NCBI GenBank assembly: GCA_030641085.1
Contig: DAOWIC010000054.1
Span: 1-7,003 of the forward strand
From: Calditrichota bacterium
GTDB taxonomy: Bacteria; Zixibacteria; MSB-5A5; GN15; FEB-12
Length of the DNA: 7,003 nt
Direction: 5' to 3'
Below are positions 1 to 6,608 of the stretch, one piece after another. Positions within the stretch are counted from its first letter, which is position 1; each line of letters opens with the position of its first letter. The notes under the pieces were generated by a model, which worked only from the letters and a program-made list of their open reading frames with translations, had not been told where the DNA came from and ran no database searches. A program made the position numbers and the translations under genes.

Positions 1-1102
1 GATATTTCAGCGCTTCTCGCTTGAGACGCTCGCGGTCGAAACCCTCCAGATCAACGACGTCCAGAAATTGCAGGAAGCCCTCGTCAAGTCGCCCGATAGC
101 GGAACGCCCGAATTTGAGGCTGCCATTGTCCTCTTTGGCCCGCTCGAATGATATGTCGAGCGAGAAGGCGTCCTGCTTGAGCGACGAGATTACGTCTACC
201 GGCAGCGTACTGAGGGTCTCCTCGGTGACCCCCTGAATCTTGATTCTGACAATTTTATCCGAACTGCCAATACCTTCGATCTTTTCTTTAATAATGGCGG
301 CCAACTGATCGCCCCTCTTGCCGGCGGCGTTGATCGGCTGAATATCGATCATCTCGCGACAGGCCATCTTGTGGAACGTTACCCTAAACGGCTTCAGGCT
401 GACCTCCAGAAAGCCCTTGTCGGCCTCACGCTCGGCCTGTGAGAGCCTTTCAGTGGAGCCTGAGTACCAGACCCTGCCTCCACCGACCTGCCGCGAGTTA
501 TGGTAGTGTCCGAGCGCTGTATAGTCGAAGCGATTGAGCACATCCAGCGGCAGTTCCTGTTCGCCCAGTTCGGCCATGGAGAATTCCTCCATTCCGGCCG
601 CCACGCCGTGAGCTATCAGAACATTGTACCGGGCATCAGAATCCGGCAAACAGCGGGCCAGCTCCTCTTTCTGGATCTGCGTTGTCAGGCAATGGGGCAG
701 GGCGAAAAACTTTGCCTCGCCGATCTCAAAGACCTGCAGGCCGATTCCGGCCGATACATATAGATTCTCAAACTGCCGGTAGACCTCGAGAGCCGCTCCC
801 AGATGAGGCTGCTTGGGGGCGTCATGATTGCCGCTGATAACAACGGTTGGTATCGCGTTTAGCACCGCCAGCCGGTGGAGCTGTTCGCCGGCAATGGCCA
901 TGATCCGGTTGATCGGCCGGACGGTATGAAAAAGATCGCCCGCGTAAAGGCAGACATCGGGGCGCAGGTCGATGATAGCGTCGACGGTCCTGATGAAGCT
1001 GTCGATAATATCCTGCTGCCTGAGAGTAAGACCGCTCGGACCGCGGCGGGGATGACCTTCCCCTGCCCCCAAATGGCTGTCGGAAAAATGGCAGATACGC
1101 AT
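1..1102 (-). CDS. sbcD: SbcD/Mre11-like DNA repair exonuclease (partial, C-terminus beyond left edge)
   Basis: The minus-strand frame is open from the ATG at 1102 to the left edge: 367 codons and no stop, so the C-terminus is missing. The product is a calcineurin-like metallophosphoesterase of the Mre11/SbcD type. These enzymes use two metal ions (usually Mn) to cut DNA ends and hairpins, normally with an SbcC/Rad50-like ATPase. The phosphodiesterase motifs are all visible in order: D8-x-H10 (SDSHLG), GDLFH with D56, GNHD at 91-94, AHG with H165, and GHYH at 198-201. Residues after about 205 fit the capping region of the family. The start is fixed by the family's usual opening (M-K/R-I-x-H-x-S-D-x-H-L-G), although no good Shine-Dalgarno precedes it. 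It lies 75 bases after the response regulator with no terminator between, so they may be co-transcribed. A YhaO-type paralogue is the main alternative. An SbcC/YhaN-like ATPase gene would be expected just to the left. Confidence 0.88.
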   Translation of the reverse strand, partial: MRICHFSDSHLGAGEGHPRRGPSGLTLRQQDIIDSFIRTVDAIIDLRPDVCLYAGDLFHTVRPINRIMAIAGEQLHRLAVLNAIPTVVISGNHDAPKQPHLGAALEVYRQFENLYVSAGIGLQVFEIGEAKFFALPHCLTTQIQKEELARCLPDSDARYNVLIAHGVAAGMEEFSMAELGEQELPLDVLNRFDYTALGHYHNSRQVGGGRVWYSGSTERLSQAEREADKGFLEVSLKPFRVTFHKMACREMIDIQPINAAGKRGDQLAAIIKEKIEGIGSSDKIVRIKIQGVTEETLSTLPVDVISSLKQDAFSLDISFERAKEDNGSLKFGRSAIGRLDEGFLQFLDVVDLEGFDRERLKREALKY

Positions 1103-1177
1103 AGGCCGAATATACGGTATCAGGCAGCCGAAAGAAATCAGAAATGGCGATTGATGGGATGATCGATGATAAAGTGA

Positions 1178-2608
1178 CTAATAGATATTGTACCGGGCGA
1201 TACGGTCACGCAGGGTGTTGCGCGAGATGCCCAGAATTTCGGAGGTCTTGACCTGGTTGCCGTCAAAGTGCTTCAGGCAGGACGATATGACTGCCCGCTC
1301 GAAGGCTGAGTCGAGGAATTGGTAGATACGTCCGGGCGAGTTGACAATCAGGCGTGGCATAATCGGGTCGATCAGCTTTTTGAAAGTATCGGTGTAATCA
1401 TCCTTGAGAACATCGAGGTCGATCTCGAGCTTGCCGTTACTTTCGGAGAAGAGCGGGAAATCATCCGGCTGTAACGTATCGCCTTTTGACATGACGATGG
1501 CGGTGTGCATGTTGTTTTCCAACTCGCGGATATTTCCCGGCCAGTTGTATTTCATCAACATCTGCATCGTCTTCTTGGGAATCTCTCGTACCGGCTGATT
1601 TACCACCGAGCAGAATTTCTTGTTGAAATGATCCATCAACAGCGGGATATCGCCCCGACGTTCCCTCAGCGGCGGGATGTATATGGAGACAACCTTCAGA
1701 CGATAAAACAGGTCGACTCGGAAAGAGCCTTCTTTCATCGCCTGTACCAGCGACTTGTTGGTGGCGGCGATAATCCGGACATTGACATCGATCGGTTCAT
1801 TGCCGCCGACCCGCTCGATTTTCTTCTCCTGCAGCACCCGCAACAGCTTGGCCTGAGTCAGCATCGACATATCGCCGATTTCATCAAGGAAAAGCGTGCC
1901 CTGATCGGCCTGCTCGAAACGACCTATCCGCTTGTAGTAAGCTCCGGTGAAGGCGCCCTTTTCATGGCCGAACAATTCGGACTCGAGCAGGGTCTCCGGC
2001 AGAGCGGCACAGTTGACCGAAAGAAATTCATTGTTGCGACGTTTGGAGTTGCGGTGAATGGCTCGCGCCACCAGTTCTTTACCGGTGCCGGATTCGCCGA
2101 AGATGAGCACGGCGGCGTCGGTCTTGGCGACCTGTCCGATCAGCTTGGCAATCTCGACGATCTCCGGCGACTTGCCGATGATCTCGTCAACGTCAGCTTC
2201 AGTCGCTTCATCGACGACGGCAGCGAACGGATTTCTCTGGCGGGCGGAAAAGCCGCAGGCTTTGTTGACGGTGTTGATCAGTTTCTCTATTTCAAACGGT
2301 TTGGTAAGATATTCGTACGCGCCTTCACTCATTGCCTCGATGGCGTTCTCGGTCGACACGAACCCGGAGATCATGATCACCGGCAGTTCGTTCTTGATCT
2401 GTTTGATCTGCTTGAGCACCTCGAGTCCGGACATGGTGGGCAGGTTGACATCAAGCATCACCAGATCAACATCTTCATGGCCTCTGACATATTCGCCGAC
2501 AGTTATGCCGTCTTCCAGAAACTCGAATCGGAACTTCTCCGAGTCGAACAGATTTGCCAGTGACCTTGAAAGGTCTTTGTCGTCGTCAACTAGTAATATG
2601 TTCTTCAT
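1178..2608 (-). CDS. NtrC-family sigma54-dependent response regulator
   Basis: 476 aa, a full-length three-domain activator. The receiver domain (about 1-118) has the acidic pocket D8-D9-D10, phospho-acceptor D53 (MLDVNLP), switch residue S81 and conserved K103 (TKPF). The AAA+ sigma54-interaction domain (about 143-370) has Walker A GESGTGKE at 171-178, the sigma54-contacting GAFTGA loop at 218-223, Walker B LFLDEIG with D242/E243, arginine-finger candidates R297 and R303, and the sensor II motif WPGNIRELEN around 356-365. The Fis-type helix-turn-helix is at about 435-476 (GNQVKTSEILGISRNTLRDR). All catalytic and contact residues are present, so it should be phosphorylation-controlled and able to remodel sigma54 holoenzyme. 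No histidine kinase is in the window, so its partner is unknown. The ATG at 2608 begins the receiver domain exactly, but no strong Shine-Dalgarno precedes it. It sits 294 bases downstream of the membrane-protein gene, so it probably has its own promoter. The target genes are unknown; a sigma54 promoter lies at 6609-6626. Confidence 0.96.
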   Translation of the reverse strand: MKNILLVDDDKDLSRSLANLFDSEKFRFEFLEDGITVGEYVRGHEDVDLVMLDVNLPTMSGLEVLKQIKQIKNELPVIMISGFVSTENAIEAMSEGAYEYLTKPFEIEKLINTVNKACGFSARQRNPFAAVVDEATEADVDEIIGKSPEIVEIAKLIGQVAKTDAAVLIFGESGTGKELVARAIHRNSKRRNNEFLSVNCAALPETLLESELFGHEKGAFTGAYYKRIGRFEQADQGTLFLDEIGDMSMLTQAKLLRVLQEKKIERVGGNEPIDVNVRIIAATNKSLVQAMKEGSFRVDLFYRLKVVSIYIPPLRERRGDIPLLMDHFNKKFCSVVNQPVREIPKKTMQMLMKYNWPGNIRELENNMHTAIVMSKGDTLQPDDFPLFSESNGKLEIDLDVLKDDYTDTFKKLIDPIMPRLIVNSPGRIYQFLDSAFERAVISSCLKHFDGNQVKTSEILGISRNTLRDRIARYNIY

Positions 2609-2658
2609 GTTTTTTTAACCCATGGTGGTACATGATATTTTATCGGCGGGTTGTAGAT

Positions 2659-2687
2659 TTTATGAAGGGGAAAAAGCCCACTACCAA
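2659..2687 (-). promoter_or_regulatory. Possible sigma70-type promoter of the response regulator
   Basis: Read on the minus strand there is TTGGTA (2687-2682), a 17-base spacer and CATAAA (2664-2659). Each hexamer matches 4 of 6 consensus positions. It would give a leader of roughly 45 bases before the ATG at 2608. The match is modest and the organism's promoter consensus is unknown, so this is only a candidate. Confidence 0.28.
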
Positions 2688-2792
2688 AGGATTTCTGCGT
2701 TTTTCTTGGATCCATTCATAGGCAAAATGATGCACCCCGGATTCGGACAAAATCGTCCGGCTGATAATTTCTCTCAGGCGGGTTCGAACGGG

Positions 2793-2808
2793 AAACGCCT
2801 ATAAGGCG
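2793..2808 (-). terminator. Weak candidate terminator after the envelope operon
   Basis: On the minus strand, a 5-bp stem CGCCT-TAT-AGGCG is followed by only three T residues. It lies about 95 bases past the stop at 2903. The short stem and short T-tract make this weak compared with the two other terminators in the window. Confidence 0.2.
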
Positions 2809-2902
2809 GGGCAAAACATACTATCCGGTCAGATGCGCGGGAGACAGATATACGTCGGAACCGACCCGACTTCGGCGGAAGTGTTTCAAACTGGAAAGGT
2901 GA

Positions 2903-3745
2903 TTACTCTTCTTCGGCCAAAACTCGGGCGGCCGTACCCATCCAGAAGAAGTTGACAAAAATATCGGTAATAAGACCCAGCAGCAACAACCAGTAGACAA
3001 GCTCTGGTCGGAATTTCTCAATAATGGAGTCCTGTTCCCCGAGGGCGATACTGATCAGCACCGGCACGGCCAGAATAAAGACAGCCAGAAAGAGACAGGT
3101 GATCGGTCGACTGAAAAACAGCTTCAACGAATGACCGGCGGCACGAAAGATGTTAGTCCGATGGATGGCAGCATACGGCAGGGCGAAATAGAATAGCGCT
3201 GTTATAATGATATAGATGCCCGGTAGCATCAAGAACTTAAAGGCACGCATCCTATTCGGCGACCCGTACAGAAAGCCTTGCATCAAAGACGGCAGTTGGA
3301 CATTGACCAGCAGGATCAGGCCGTTGATGAGAAGCCAGCCGAGGGTCAACTGAAGCCAGAGCCAGAGAGCGCTGCCTATTGTATGCCGGGCACGTTTGCC
3401 CGCGTCGATCCAGGCGTCGAAAAACGTCACCGCTATTCCGCCCAGGATCGCGCCCTCTATTACCGTGGAGACAAAAAACTTTGCCCAGCCGTTGAAGTAA
3501 GGCAGCAGGAGCATATGACCGGGGTAATGAGTAAAGGCCACGGCGTGACCCGGGTCGAACAGGTTGGTCCAGGCATGAATAACGCCATAAAAGACCGGCG
3601 ACTGAAATCGGTAATGAGAGTAGAGAACCAGCAGGTTTATCAGGAAATTCAACAGCAGTAAAAACCATATCCGACCGCGGCCCATCATGCGCATACTGTC
3701 GAGAAAAAGCCCCACAAACTTGTTGATGCCCGTCAATACATACAT
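2903..3745 (-). CDS. Hypothetical polytopic inner-membrane protein (six predicted helices)
   Basis: 280 aa, with no family that I recognise. Hydrophobic segments that look membrane-spanning are at about 26-44, 88-110, 124-148, 171-193, 215-235 and 249-270, so both ends are probably cytoplasmic. A basic stretch (RMMGRGR, 19-25) precedes the first helix, consistent with the positive-inside rule. The longest hydrophilic loop (about 45-85) has several His and aromatic residues but no motif I can name. The protein ends in an acidic LAEEE tail. The start at 3745 is 9 bases after the lipoprotein stop, with a weak AAGG ribosome site upstream. This tight spacing makes it the third gene of the operon and suggests it works with the two envelope proteins. 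It could be a transporter-like or scaffold protein; the sequence does not decide. Overall shape recalls glycerophosphoryl-diester/DUF975-like membrane proteins, but I cannot support that assignment. Confidence 0.85.
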   Translation of the reverse strand: MYVLTGINKFVGLFLDSMRMMGRGRIWFLLLLNFLINLLVLYSHYRFQSPVFYGVIHAWTNLFDPGHAVAFTHYPGHMLLLPYFNGWAKFFVSTVIEGAILGGIAVTFFDAWIDAGKRARHTIGSALWLWLQLTLGWLLINGLILLVNVQLPSLMQGFLYGSPNRMRAFKFLMLPGIYIIITALFYFALPYAAIHRTNIFRAAGHSLKLFFSRPITCLFLAVFILAVPVLISIALGEQDSIIEKFRPELVYWLLLLGLITDIFVNFFWMGTAARVLAEEE

Positions 3746-3754
3746 AGGGACGCC

Positions 3755-4747
3755 TTATCTGTGATGAATCGCTGCCGGTTCGTCAGAGGCATCGGCCGCC
3801 GGGGTTATAATAGTCAGCAGATTCGCAGCGGTAGCAGTGACAAAATTACCCGCGACATCGGTAAAGGCTCCGGTGACGGTAACATTGTCCACCGCCAGGT
3901 TCGGCGGCACTTCATAACGCAGAGTGTAGATACCATCGTCGGCCACCGCGTCACCGTCGACACCGTCATCGGCCAGATCCAGCGAGGACTCACCCTCGAA
4001 AGAGACCCTCGCCTCTCCCCCGGTCTCCGGAGACTCCAGCATGAAGGTAATAACATTGCCGGCGGCAAAAGGACCGGCCGGCTGGAACCAGACCGAATCG
4101 ATGGCAACCTCGGTGTCGAGGATGACATCATCGGACAGCAGCTCACCGGAAGTGGAGCCGTCGACAAACTGGATACGAGCGTAAACAGTCTTCTCGCCGT
4201 CACCCTCGGAAAGAGTGAAACTGCGCACCGGGCTAAACGATTGATAAACGGCGTCGGTGAATTCAGGATCCTCGGACAGAATGACATGGGTAGCCAGCGA
4301 GGTGGCGTTAATCTGGATTGTCACCGACTGCGAATTGACGTACTCATCGCCGCCGGCAATCAGAATAGATAGATAGCCGGTCGAAGCCGTGACGATTTCG
4401 GAGTAGGTCCATTCCACGCCGTGGCTCATCAGGGCCGCCACCCGGAAATAATAGGTGCGGTTTATCAGCAGATTTTCGAGCGTGATTGTCGTTTGATCGG
4501 TTGAATCTCGCAGGATAAAGTCCACCGGGACAGATTCGGCGGCATAGACTCGATAGCGCACCACTTCGGTCGGGTCGGCAATCTCCCAGGAGAGAGAAAT
4601 CGTGCCATTGTTCACCTTGGCGATCAGACTGGTCGGCACCTGACCGGTTGCCGGAACCGGCGTGGTGGGGCTTTTGGAGTCTATCTGGCGGTCACAGCCC
4701 GCCGTTGCCAGCAGGACAACCGCGACCAATATAGTAATAGTCTTCAT
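3755..4747 (-). CDS. Secreted lipoprotein with FnIII and Ig-like domains
   Basis: 330 aa from the ATG at 4747. A lipoprotein signal peptide is clear: K2, hydrophobic core 4-16, then TAGC with lipidated Cys18. An S/T/P-rich linker (about 22-38) follows. Residues about 38-122 look like a fibronectin type III domain (SLSWEI, YRVYAA, NRTYYFRVAAL). Residues about 138-213 form a second beta domain of the style DGEKTVYARIQFVDGSTS ending in ILDT. Residues about 216-313 form a third, with an Asp-rich motif at 260-273 (DDGVDGDAVADDGIY) that may bind calcium. The same frame stays open upstream to 4981, but that extension overlaps the PEGA gene and lacks a signal peptide. The ATG at 4747 gives a proper lipobox and has GGGG eight bases upstream (4756-4759). 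It lies 14 bases after the PEGA-protein stop, so the two are co-transcribed. A surface or periplasmic binding/structural role is likely; the ligand is unknown. Confidence 0.88.
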   Translation of the reverse strand: MKTITILVAVVLLATAGCDRQIDSKSPTTPVPATGQVPTSLIAKVNNGTISLSWEIADPTEVVRYRVYAAESVPVDFILRDSTDQTTITLENLLINRTYYFRVAALMSHGVEWTYSEIVTASTGYLSILIAGGDEYVNSQSVTIQINATSLATHVILSEDPEFTDAVYQSFSPVRSFTLSEGDGEKTVYARIQFVDGSTSGELLSDDVILDTEVAIDSVWFQPAGPFAAGNVITFMLESPETGGEARVSFEGESSLDLADDGVDGDAVADDGIYTLRYEVPPNLAVDNVTVTGAFTDVAGNFVTATAANLLTIITPAADASDEPAAIHHR

Positions 4748-4761
4748 CTTCAGTTCCCCGC

Positions 4762-5496
4762 CTATAGCGCCAGTGAAAGGGTTATACCGGGGCGATCGAG
4801 CCTCCTTGACGGTTGCAGGGTGATACCCTTGACCGTAAACTGCGCCCGGCGTTTCGGGAAGAAAAAGATGGCGTCGATAACATTCAATCCCCAGATGCCG
4901 ATAGCTGCGCCAATGGTACCGCGTCTGATATTTTCGGCCTCGAAGGCATCCTCCTGCGCCTCCTCCAGAAGCGGCCGCCACTCGCGCAGGTGGGCAATAT
5001 TGCCGCCGTTGGCCAGCGAATCGTAGGTGTGCTTTATCTCGTTGTACTCCTCCCGCTTATTGTCGAAACGCGCGTCGGCAAATAGATAGGCTACTACCGA
5101 TCCAACCGCCAGCAGCGTGTAGGCATAACCCTTGCCCTTCTGACCAGCGTAGCGCTGCCCCCAGCCGGGAATAAAGAGCGACCGCGCAGCCGCTTTGAAT
5201 CGGGTCTTGGGAGACAGCCGAACATCGACTACCATCTGCTTGGTCGGATCAAGGAAGACTCGTGACCGATAGGTTTCGTAACCATGCAGATTGAGCGCCA
5301 AATCGTAATCGCCGATGAGCAGGTGTTCAAACCTGACCGGAGTGACACCTGACAGGATGGCCTCTCCCTTCAACGTCACCTGGGCCCCCTCCGGGATGGA
5401 TCTTACTGTCAGATCGCCGGTCATAGTAGCCTGCCCAACCGCCATGATCGGTAACAAGACACCAAGGACAACCGTCAAAATCCGTATTAACGTCAT
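4762..5496 (-). CDS. PEGA-domain protein with DUF5683-like C-terminus
   Basis: 244 aa. A signal peptide or N-terminal anchor covers about 1-23 (R5, then a Leu/Val-rich core). Residues about 27-96 form a PEGA domain, a small beta fold seen in envelope proteins: LTVRSIPEGAQVTLKG, then TPVRFEHLLIGDYDLALNLHGY. From about 103 the protein matches the DUF5683 pattern: SLFIPGWGQRYAGQKGKGY (107-124), a helix at about 125-142, a charged stretch 143-190, and a second hydrophobic helix at about 192-212 (GLNVIDAIFFF). DUF5683-like proteins are common in Bacteroidetes-type bacteria and have no established function. The start is supported by a strong GGAAGGGG ribosome site at 5499-5506. It is the first gene of the three-gene operon, preceded by a terminator and a possible promoter, so it marks a new transcription unit. 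The fusion of a periplasmic PEGA domain to a membrane-associated region suggests an envelope scaffold; that role is inferred. Confidence 0.9.
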   Translation of the reverse strand: MTLIRILTVVLGVLLPIMAVGQATMTGDLTVRSIPEGAQVTLKGEAILSGVTPVRFEHLLIGDYDLALNLHGYETYRSRVFLDPTKQMVVDVRLSPKTRFKAAARSLFIPGWGQRYAGQKGKGYAYTLLAVGSVVAYLFADARFDNKREEYNEIKHTYDSLANGGNIAHLREWRPLLEEAQEDAFEAENIRRGTIGAAIGIWGLNVIDAIFFFPKRRAQFTVKGITLQPSRRLDRPGITLSLAL

Positions 5497-5541
5497 AACC
5501 CCTTCCGGTGATTGTGTGTCAGTCTTATGCGTAATATTGGG

Positions 5542-5570
5542 AAAATATGCTATTCAAATACTCAAGACAA
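5542..5570 (-). promoter_or_regulatory. Possible sigma70-type promoter of the envelope operon
   Basis: On the minus strand there is TTGTCT (5570-5565), a 17-base spacer and TATTTT (5547-5542), in an AT-rich stretch just after the upstream terminator. Each element matches 4 of 6 consensus bases. It would start transcription about 40 bases before the ATG at 5496. The position is right for an operon promoter but the match is modest. Confidence 0.35.
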
Positions 5571-5575
5571 GTCAT

Positions 5576-5602
5576 AAAAAAAGACCGTGACTGTCACGGT
5601 CT
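5576..5602 (-). terminator. Strong intrinsic terminator of the sugar transferase gene
   Basis: On the minus strand a perfect 9-bp stem (AGACCGTGA / TCACGGTCT) with a CAG loop runs straight into a run of T residues (5582-5576). It lies 27 bases after the stop codon of the transferase (5629-5631) and insulates the downstream envelope operon. Confidence 0.92.
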
Positions 5603-5608
5603 CTATCT

Positions 5609-5626
5609 ACCGGATTCCCCTCCGGT
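5609..5626 (-). repeat. Second hairpin between stop codon and terminator
   Basis: ACCGGA (5609-5614) and TCCGGT (5621-5626) form a perfect 6-bp stem with a 6-base loop. It starts two bases past the transferase stop codon and is followed six bases later by the terminator stem. It has no T-tract itself, so it probably protects the mRNA 3' end or assists termination. Confidence 0.55.
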
Positions 5627-5628
5627 TC

Positions 5629-6558
5629 CTAACGCGCCCCTTTACCCGTGAAGACCACTCCAAAGGTCTTGAGAATGATCTTGATATCAGTTAGAATCGA
5701 GCGGCTCTTTATGTACGTCAGGTCCCATTTAACCTTCTGTACCACCGTCGAGACTGACGAATCGTAACCATTCTCAATCTGGGCCAGCCCGGTCAGGCCG
5801 GGTTTGACCTGCAGGCGGCCAGAGTAGCCCCTGATCTGGTCGGCGAGTTCACGGACAAATTCCGGTCTCTCCGGTCTCGGGCCAACGAGCGACATGTCCC
5901 CCAACAGAATATTTATAAACTGCGGAATCTCATCGATTCTTGCCATACGCAGGAACTGTCCGACACGGGTTATTCGCGTATCATTCTCCGATGCCCAGAC
6001 CGCGCCACATTCCTTTTCAGCATCATTGACCATGGTGCGGAACTTATAAACACGGAACAGCTTACCGAGATAGTCGACGCGACGGCGTTCCCGCTTGCGG
6101 TAATCGACTACGTCGGCCTGCTGACAGGCGCGCCGGTCGCAGCGGCGGCGATTCAGGCCTACTCTTGTTTGAGAATAGAAGACCGGCCCGGGAGAACTCA
6201 ACTTGATCGCAATCGGCACTACTATCCACAGCGGAAGCGTGAGAATCAGTCCGAGGAGCGCCCCCGCGATATCCATCAAACGACGTACAGAATTTGTCAA
6301 TAGCTGTTTCAATTTACCTTGCTCAGTTAGAACCCTCGGTATCGCCAGAATAAACACGGAACAGGCCGCCACAAACAACAGGCCCTTAAAGTACTCGCAA
6401 AAGAAATAATTGACTTGAGAAGAGAATGTCAAGGAATGACTCACGGTGGCTGGCGGAGTGTAACGGGCAGTGTGCGCGACACCATATTTGACCCCGGTTG
6501 ACGGATATGCGATGGTCTCCGCTTTGAGATTCATGTTGTTGTTCTGGCGACTATTCAT
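5629..6558 (-). CDS. Initiating polyprenyl-phosphate sugar-phosphate transferase (exopolysaccharide type)
   Basis: 309 aa. The C-terminal two thirds is a bacterial sugar transferase domain (PF02397-type), which moves a sugar phosphate from a nucleotide sugar to undecaprenyl phosphate and so starts repeat-unit assembly for exopolysaccharide, capsule or O-antigen. Visible motifs are a membrane-inserted helix at about 95-118 ending in SSPGPVFYSQ-RVG, KFRTM at 172-176, the catalytic Asp-Glu pair D209-E210 in RIDEIPQFINILLGDMSLVG, GPRPE at 226-230, and KPGLTGLAQ at 252-260. N-terminal to this is one hydrophobic segment (about 58-75) and a soluble tail of about 50 residues, so it is shorter than five-helix WbaP/WcaJ enzymes and longer than PglC. 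An Arg-rich insertion with C140 and C145 sits at about 136-162, between RVG and the KFRTM segment. The start has no clear ribosome site; M9 (6534) is an alternative. A sigma54 promoter lies upstream and a strong terminator downstream, so it is probably monocistronic. The sugar cannot be told from sequence. Confidence 0.95.
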   Translation of the reverse strand: MNSRQNNNMNLKAETIAYPSTGVKYGVAHTARYTPPATVSHSLTFSSQVNYFFCEYFKGLLFVAACSVFILAIPRVLTEQGKLKQLLTNSVRRLMDIAGALLGLILTLPLWIVVPIAIKLSSPGPVFYSQTRVGLNRRRCDRRACQQADVVDYRKRERRRVDYLGKLFRVYKFRTMVNDAEKECGAVWASENDTRITRVGQFLRMARIDEIPQFINILLGDMSLVGPRPERPEFVRELADQIRGYSGRLQVKPGLTGLAQIENGYDSSVSTVVQKVKWDLTYIKSRSILTDIKIILKTFGVVFTGKGAR

Positions 6559-6590
6559 TCGTGCTGATTTCGATTTTGAAGTGGTTAACT

Positions 6591-6607
6591 ACCCTTTTTA
6601 ATAGGGT
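6591..6607. repeat. Dyad over the predicted transcription start
   Basis: ACCCT (6591-6595) and AGGGT (6603-6607) form a perfect 5-bp inverted repeat with a 7-base AT-only centre. From the sigma54 promoter at 6609-6626, transcription should begin near 6600, inside the dyad. It could be an operator, or a small hairpin at the 5' end of the mRNA. Confidence 0.4.
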
Positions 6608-6608
6608 C

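Larger units (their letters stand above)
2609..2902. other. Intergenic region with clustered weak dyads
   Basis: A 294-base gap between the stop of the six-helix membrane protein and the start of the response regulator. I see no supported gene. It contains a 12-base dyad GTCGG-AA-CCGAC (2854-2865), a hairpin CGCCT-ATA-AGGCG (2796-2808) and a hairpin CGGAC-N6-GTCCG (2744-2759). It also holds a possible sigma70-type promoter near 2659-2687. None of the hairpins has a convincing T-tract on the minus strand, so termination of the upstream operon here is uncertain and some read-through into the regulator is possible. Confidence 0.6.

Noticed and set aside
875..1162. Plus-strand open frame of 95 codons at the 5' end of the nuclease gene
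   Set aside because: It is antisense to the metallophosphoesterase motifs of the SbcD-like gene, which has continuous coding through the whole interval.
1505..2563. Long plus-strand open frame (352 codons) antisense to the response regulator
   Set aside because: It lies wholly inside a gene with unmistakable NtrC-family domains on the other strand. Its translation has no recognisable domain and there is no ribosome site. It is a by-product of codon bias.
2723..2740. Sigma54-like GGGGTGCATCATTTTGCC upstream of the response regulator
   Set aside because: GG and GC are separated by 11 bases, not 10, and the -24 block lacks TGGCA. Spacing is strict for sigma54.
2622..2804. Plus-strand 60-codon open frame in the gap before the response regulator
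   Set aside because: It has no ribosome site, no recognisable domain and runs opposite to every other gene. A frame of this length is expected by chance; conservation would be needed to keep it.
3278..4372. Plus-strand open frames at 3278-3661 and 3761-4372
   Set aside because: Both are antisense to the membrane protein and the lipoprotein, which have signal peptide, lipobox, domain and operon support. The plus-strand translations look like compositional shadows.
4748..4981. Upstream extension of the lipoprotein frame to an ATG at 4981
   Set aside because: It would overlap the PEGA gene by more than 200 bases and bury the signal peptide and lipobox. The ATG at 4747 has a good ribosome site and gives a proper lipoprotein.
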